Origin: G965219965 sp965219965
Lineage (GTDB): Bacteria; Pseudomonadota; Alphaproteobacteria; RS24
Reading direction: 5' to 3'
NCBI GenBank assembly: GCA_965219965.1
Contig: OZ244796.1
Coordinates: 806,001 to 870,000 of the forward strand
DNA length: 64,000 nt
A program made the translations under genes and the position numbers. Each line of letters opens with the position of its first letter. Within the stretch, counting starts at the first letter, position 1. This document shows positions 60,423-64,000 of the stretch, piece by piece. The notes under the pieces are model-generated. The model worked only from the letters and a program-made list of their open reading frames with translations. It searched no databases and was not told the DNA's origin.

Positions 60423-60831
60423 CGCGGTAAACGCGCTCGCGTTTTTCGTGGCGTTCTTGGGCTTCAATGCTCAGCGTGGCAATCGGGCGGGCGTCTAGGC
60501 GTTTAAGGCTAATCGGCTCGCCAGTTTCTTCGCAATAGCCATAGGTTTTGTCTTCCAGCCGAGCCAGCGCGGCGTCAATTTTATTGATAAGTTTGCGCTG
60601 GCGGTCGCGGGTGCGTAGTTCCAATGCCTTTTCCGATTCAGACGAAGCGCGGTCGGTAATATCGGGGTGGTTGACGCTATCTTCTTGCAGGGCGGAAACG
60701 GTTTCGCGGGTTTCGCGGATAATGTCGCTTTTCCAATGGCTGAGCTTACGGCGGAAATATTCGCGCTGTTTGGCATTCATGAAAGGTTCTTTTTCGGAAG
60801 GTTTATAATTTTTCGGCAGTCTGGTCGCCAT
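60415..60831 (-). CDS. dksA: RNA polymerase-binding factor DksA, zinc-site-degenerate
   Basis: 138 residues. The coiled coil with DITDRASSESEKALELR holds the conserved acidic tip (D-x-x-D/A). The zinc region reads YGYCEETGEPI then ATLSIEAQERHE, keeping only the first of four cysteines, as in other alphaproteobacterial DksA. It modulates rRNA and amino-acid promoters with ppGpp. Confidence 0.94.
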   Translation of the reverse strand: MATRLPKNYKPSEKEPFMNAKQREYFRRKLSHWKSDIIRETRETVSALQEDSVNHPDITDRASSESEKALELRTRDRQRKLINKIDAALARLEDKTYGYCEETGEPISLKRLDARPIATLSIEAQERHEKRERVYRDD

Positions 60832-60867
60832 GGCCTCATCCGCTTTGCTTTTATAAAGGGCAGTTTT

Positions 60868-60897
60868 ATATTAAATCGGGGCGCAAATGCAAGTCAA
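60868..60897 (-). promoter_or_regulatory. Promoter of dksA
   Basis: Minus strand: TTGACT (60892-60897), 18-base spacer, TAATAT (60868-60873), about 30 bases upstream of the dksA ATG. Motif-based call. Confidence 0.5.
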
Positions 60898-60919
60898 AAC
60901 GCTCTTTGCGGGGTGAGGC

Positions 60920-61087
60920 GTGGCGTGGCATGGGGTGTTTAACTCGGCGGCCACAACGCTTGTCGCCATACAACGGCTTGAAAGCGGGCAAGTTATTACG
61001 ATTATCCACGATAAGGTTAAACTCTCGCCCAAAGATTTGCACTATTTCGCCAATCTGAGCCGAAAAATCCGCACGCAAGTGAAATAA
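60920..61087 (+). CDS. Possible 55-residue protein between dksA and the TPR gene
   Basis: In the 377-base dksA-TPR gap, a plus-strand frame from GTG 60920 (next in-frame GTG at 60935) to TAA 61087 encodes a 55-residue amphipathic protein: NSAATTLVAIQRLESGQVIT, IIHDKVKLSPKDLHYFANLS and a basic end RKIRTQVK. It looks more protein-like than the overlapping minus-strand frame, but the ribosome site is poor and the start is uncertain. The rest of the gap (61088-61200) contains a GATTCG-rich hairpin. Confidence 0.35.
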   Translation: MAWHGVFNSAATTLVAIQRLESGQVITIIHDKVKLSPKDLHYFANLSRKIRTQVK

Positions 61088-61208
61088 CCCCCGCCCTTCC
61101 GCCCCGCCCGATTCGTTTTGATTCGGCAGTGGTGGGTGTGACAACTCTTGAACAATTCCCCATGTTGGGTTTAGATAGCGAGCATCGCTGGCGCAAGGGA
61201 GAGTGGGC

Positions 61209-62117
61209 ATGGATTTATTGAAAAAATACAAGTTTATTTGGGTGATTATGGTCGCATTTGCGATTGGCTTTACCTCTGAATATGTGAAACTCCGCCCCCT
61301 AGCAAACGCAGAGTCAAAATTATTTGACGGGGCGGCCAAACATGATTTGAAAGATTGGGACGGCGCGATTGCCGATTATGACGAAGCCATCCGTTTAGAC
61401 CCTAATTTTGCCCTTGCTTATAATAATCGCGGCGTTATCAAATTTGAAAAGAAAGATTCTTACGGCGCGATTGCGGATTATAACAAGGCCATTCGTTTAG
61501 ATCCCGACCTTGCCATTGCCTACGCCAATCGCGGCATGGCCAAAATGGAAAAAGAAGATGTGAATGGCGCACTAGATGATTTCAACAAAGCCATTCGCTT
61601 ACAACCCGATGATGCCGAAACTTATAATAATCGCGGCCTTGCCCAATGGAAAGAGGGCGATTGGTGGGGTGCGCTAACCAATTATGTCGCCGCTTTTCGC
61701 CACAAACCAGATGATGCCCATGCTTATGCTCATGCTTATATAGGTCGTGGCGCAATTAAACGAGAGGAAGGAGATTTAGATGACGCAATGGATGATTTTA
61801 ACACCGCCATCCGCCTAAAACCTGATTTGGCCGATGCTTATGGTGCGCGGGGGACTGCCAAATGGAAAATGGGGGATTTAGATGGCGCGATTGCAGATTA
61901 TGATGAAGCTATCCGCTTACAACCTGATTTGGCCTATGTCTATCGCTTGCGCGGCAAAGCCAAGCGGGAAAAAGAAGATTTAGGCGGCGCAAAGGTGGAT
62001 TTAGAAATGGCTTTACATTTAGCACGGACACAAAATGACGATGCACTGGTTAAAGAGATTGAAGAAATCCTCGCGCTCGCTGAATTGATTGAAGACTTCT
62101 CCAAAGACCCACGCTAA
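61209..62117 (+). CDS. Membrane-anchored TPR protein
   Basis: 302 residues from ATG 61209 behind AAGGGAGAG. One N-terminal membrane span (about 8-23) then six or more TPR units of the pattern AIADYDEAIRLDP / YNNRG, with degenerate units at 125-165 (WWGALTNYVAAFRH). The C-terminal tail is acidic. A scaffold facing the periplasm is likely; partner unknown. Confidence 0.85.
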   Translation: MDLLKKYKFIWVIMVAFAIGFTSEYVKLRPLANAESKLFDGAAKHDLKDWDGAIADYDEAIRLDPNFALAYNNRGVIKFEKKDSYGAIADYNKAIRLDPDLAIAYANRGMAKMEKEDVNGALDDFNKAIRLQPDDAETYNNRGLAQWKEGDWWGALTNYVAAFRHKPDDAHAYAHAYIGRGAIKREEGDLDDAMDDFNTAIRLKPDLADAYGARGTAKWKMGDLDGAIADYDEAIRLQPDLAYVYRLRGKAKREKEDLGGAKVDLEMALHLARTQNDDALVKEIEEILALAELIEDFSKDPR

Positions 62118-62276
62118 CGCCCCCTTCTCTCTGCACCCCCTATCTTCGCGTGTCCCTGCCGAGCCGCAAAACCCGCCTTTCCGCCGCCCATCGCGCCCCC
62201 TTCCGCCCATTTTCCCCCTCTTGCATGGGCGCAAATTGTGCTATGCTATTGGCGGAATATGCTCAAAGGAGGGATT

Positions 62277-62864
62277 ATGCCGCTTTACAGACCCCTGACC
62301 CATCATCTCATTCGGGCGCGGATGCGCGGCGAAGACCGCGTTGCGCTGGATTTTGACACATTGCAAAGCCTGCTTGGTTTCACCCTTGCCCCGCAGGCGC
62401 GTAAAGATGCCGAATGGTGGCACAATGACCCGAAAAATCACCATGCGTGGACGCAAGCCTATTTGCAGGCGGGTTGGGCGTTGGAATCGGTCAAGCCCGA
62501 CCCTAAGGGCGAGGTGATATTCATCGTTGCGGGTCGCCCCAAGCCGCGTGCACTTTTGGTTTTGGGTTTGGAAACGGGCATGGGGCGATTTAACGACCGC
62601 TTCGGGCCGACTTTGGCGCGTATGGATGCGCGTTTAGAAGAAACCCTGCGCCCGCACGTCACTAAGCTGGCGGAAAAATTACAGCCGCCCCTCACCCGCG
62701 CCTTTGAACGGCTGTTAGACACCCATGCCAAAGCCACCGCGCTGTGCCGTGAGCATGTCAGCCCGCATTATGAACGCGGCATGGATATGTTTTTTGACAC
62801 TGCCGAACACGGGCTTAATTGGATACAAAAAAAGCTCAGCCAGTTGCGTAAAAATAAAAATTAA
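62277..62864 (+). CDS. DUF7662-like domain protein with helical C-terminal extension
   Basis: 195 residues from ATG 62277 behind AAAGGAGGG. Residues about 1-75 (LDFDTLQSLLGFTLAPQARK, AEWWHNDPKNH, AYLQAGW) match DUF7662, which in other proteins has a WWxN...H...W.AGW pattern. Then a long helical part with Arg/Glu and a second LNWIQKKLSQLRK end. Stop overlaps the chorismate mutase start by one base (TAATG). Function unknown. Confidence 0.6.
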   Translation: MPLYRPLTHHLIRARMRGEDRVALDFDTLQSLLGFTLAPQARKDAEWWHNDPKNHHAWTQAYLQAGWALESVKPDPKGEVIFIVAGRPKPRALLVLGLETGMGRFNDRFGPTLARMDARLEETLRPHVTKLAEKLQPPLTRAFERLLDTHAKATALCREHVSPHYERGMDMFFDTAEHGLNWIQKKLSQLRKNKN

Positions 62865-63160
62865 TGCCCGCGCAAACAAACACAGATGATTTAGCCGCCA
62901 TCCGCCGCAAAATTGATGCGCTGGATAAGGAATTGCTTGGTCTGCTCAAGCAAAGGCTGGATTTAGTGACTTGCGCCAGCGCGGTGAAAACCGACCGTGA
63001 CCAAATCATTGACCCGCCGCGCATAGAAGAAGTGATTGGGCTGGTGCTGGCTGAGGGGCGCAAAAAAGATTTACCCGAAGTCTTTGTAGAGCCGCTTTGG
63101 CGTCTGCTCATTGAGTTGAGCATCGCGCATGAATTCAAAACATTTGACGCAAAATCTTAA
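62864..63160 (+). CDS. Chorismate mutase, AroQ class
   Basis: 98 residues, single AroQ helix bundle: DLAAIRRKIDALDKELLGLL, KQRLDLVTCAS, AVKTDR, PRIEEVIGLV and the C-terminal WRLLIELSIAHE. Converts chorismate to prephenate for Phe/Tyr. Overlaps the convergent ferredoxin gene by four bases. Confidence 0.9.
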   Translation: MPAQTNTDDLAAIRRKIDALDKELLGLLKQRLDLVTCASAVKTDRDQIIDPPRIEEVIGLVLAEGRKKDLPEVFVEPLWRLLIELSIAHEFKTFDAKS

Positions 63161-63477
63161 AACTGTTTTTCTGGCACGGTGACAACAAGCCCGTCAAAAT
63201 CTTTTGTCACCTTAATTTGGCAGCCCAGACGGCTATTGTCTTTCTTTTCAAAGGCGAAATCCAGCATATCATCTTCCACCTCATCGGCGGTGCCGAGTTT
63301 TTCCGTCCATGCGGGATCCACATAAATATGGCATGTCGCGCAAGCACACGCCCCGCCGCAATCGGCATCAATGCCGACCACATTATTCTGCACGGCCACT
63401 TCCATAAGGGTTATGCCTTCTTCGGCGTCTAGCACGCGCTCTGTTCCATCGGCTTCAATGAATGTCACCTTAATCAT
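63157..63477 (-). CDS. 2Fe-2S ferredoxin, adrenodoxin type
   Basis: 106 residues. Cluster cysteines C-x5-C-x2-C (DCGGACACATCH) and a fourth Cys in RLGCQI. N-terminal IKVTFIEADGTERVLDAEEG is typical of the alphaproteobacterial Fdx group that feeds P450s, haem A or Fe-S assembly. No partner reductase is adjacent. Confidence 0.93.
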   Translation of the reverse strand: MIKVTFIEADGTERVLDAEEGITLMEVAVQNNVVGIDADCGGACACATCHIYVDPAWTEKLGTADEVEDDMLDFAFEKKDNSRLGCQIKVTKDFDGLVVTVPEKQF

Positions 63478-63576
63478 GTTACAATCCCTTCTGCAATTCT
63501 TTCCGCATTGCGCCTGTCTTTCAATTCAGGCAGGATATTATAGGATATTATCTAGCCGTGAAAGAGATAAATTGCC

Positions 63577-64000
63577 ATGGCCGCGCCGCCTATAGATTTG
63601 AATATAAGAGTAGAAAGCCTGCCTTTGGTGGAAAAATTTACCCTTTCGCGTGGCACAAAAACCAGTGCCGATGTGGTGATTGTGGAGCTGAACCAAAATG
63701 GCAAAACCGGACGCGGCGAGGCCGTGCCTTATGCCCGCTATGGCGAAACAATGGAAACGGTCACGGGCGCGATTGAACAGCTTCAGCCCGTTTTGGCTTC
63801 TGGTCTCAGCCGCACAGCTTTATGCGATGCCTTGTTGCCGGGCGCGGCACGCAATGCGGTGGATTGTGCTTTGTGGGATTTGCAAGCCCAGCTTGAGGCC
63901 ACGCCGATATGGGAACTCGCAGGTCAAGCGCGTCCGCAGCCATTAACCACCGCCTACACAATAAGCCTAGACACGCCCGCCGCGATGGCCGCCAAAGCCA
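63577..64000 (+). CDS. Dipeptide epimerase, enolase superfamily (N-terminal part)
   Basis: The first 141 codons from ATG 63577, running off the window. Visible: EKFTLSRGTKTSADVVIVEL, GRGEAVPYARYGETMETV and ARNAVDCALWDLQAQ with PIWELAG, the capping domain of L-Ala-D/L-Glu epimerases in peptidoglycan recycling. The catalytic KxK and metal ligands lie beyond base 64000, so the specific activity is inferred. Confidence 0.85.
   Translation, partial: MAAPPIDLNIRVESLPLVEKFTLSRGTKTSADVVIVELNQNGKTGRGEAVPYARYGETMETVTGAIEQLQPVLASGLSRTALCDALLPGAARNAVDCALWDLQAQLEATPIWELAGQARPQPLTTAYTISLDTPAAMAAKA

Noticed and set aside
60866..61339. 157-residue minus-strand frame between dksA and the TPR gene
   Set aside because: It overlaps the TPR start and the dksA promoter, has a low-information composition, and the plus-strand frame in the same place looks more protein-like.
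1..64000. CRISPR arrays, integrases, insertion sequences or prophage genes
   Set aside because: No regularly spaced repeats and no transposase, integrase or phage structural genes were recognised anywhere in the window.

Overview
The window looks like part of a compact alphaproteobacterial chromosome. The evidence is the fused str-S10-spc ribosomal cluster with a second tuf in a tRNA-Tyr/tRNA-Gly/tuf/tRNA-Trp/secE/nusG/rplKAJL/rpoBC unit, a DksA that lacks most zinc cysteines, a MarR/OmpR/EnvZ-type trio of the PetP-PetR/CenR-CenK kind beside ilvE, adrenodoxin-type ferredoxin, UbiK/YbjN/ProC synteny, and a recA promoter with a near match to the alphaproteobacterial GTTC-N7-GTTC LexA site. Genes are packed tightly, with many ATGA or TAATG overlaps and convergent neighbours only 1-3 bases apart. 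Genus or family cannot be fixed from the sequence alone.

Layout: (1) 1-14899, all minus strand: rpsL-rpsG-fusA-tuf-rpsJ-rplCDWB-rpsS-rplV-rpsC-rplP-rpmC-rpsQ-rplNXE-rpsN-rpsH-rplFR-rpsE-rpmD-rplO-secY (secY cut by the window edge). L3 and L15 carry long Lys/Ala/Glu-rich C-terminal tails. (2) 15282-18538, minus: a DUF1902/HicB-like small protein, a DUF7002 protein and a TonB-dependent receptor, lying between the two ribosomal blocks. (3) 18598-31945, minus: the RNA polymerase/ribosomal stalk/Sec-NusG operon with an L10 leader, an rplL-rpoB hairpin and three tRNAs. (4) 32051-55528: mixed housekeeping genes: RNA methyltransferases, a DUF1538 membrane protein with two P-II-like proteins, two hotdog thioesterases, folate genes, uvrC, pgsA, ilvE, a two-component system, proC, ybjN, ubiK, lgt, midA, pgeF, prs, rpsD, icd and alaS. 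Candidate structured leader RNAs lie upstream of ybjN, alaS and rpsD. (5) 55529-59851: recA, then an A+T-rich accessory cassette of two convergent gene pairs whose 3' ends overlap: MazG/MazG_C-type pyrophosphohydrolase plus a one-pass membrane protein (+), and a ThsB-like TIR protein plus an Nmad2-like protein (-). (6) 59871-64000: secreted thermonuclease, dksA, a TPR protein, a DUF7662-like protein, chorismate mutase, ferredoxin and the start of an enolase-superfamily dipeptide epimerase.

The best candidate for an undescribed system is the TIR / Nmad2 / membrane protein / MazG cassette (56936-59851). It combines a predicted NAD-consuming or signal-making TIR, a nucleotide-pyrophosphatase and a putative membrane effector, and it lacks ThsA, the usual Thoeris partner. 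This is inferred from domain recognition and gene arrangement, without searches. Other points worth a look are the DUF7002/DUF1902 pair, the DUF1538 plus double P-II-like operon, and the three structured leaders.
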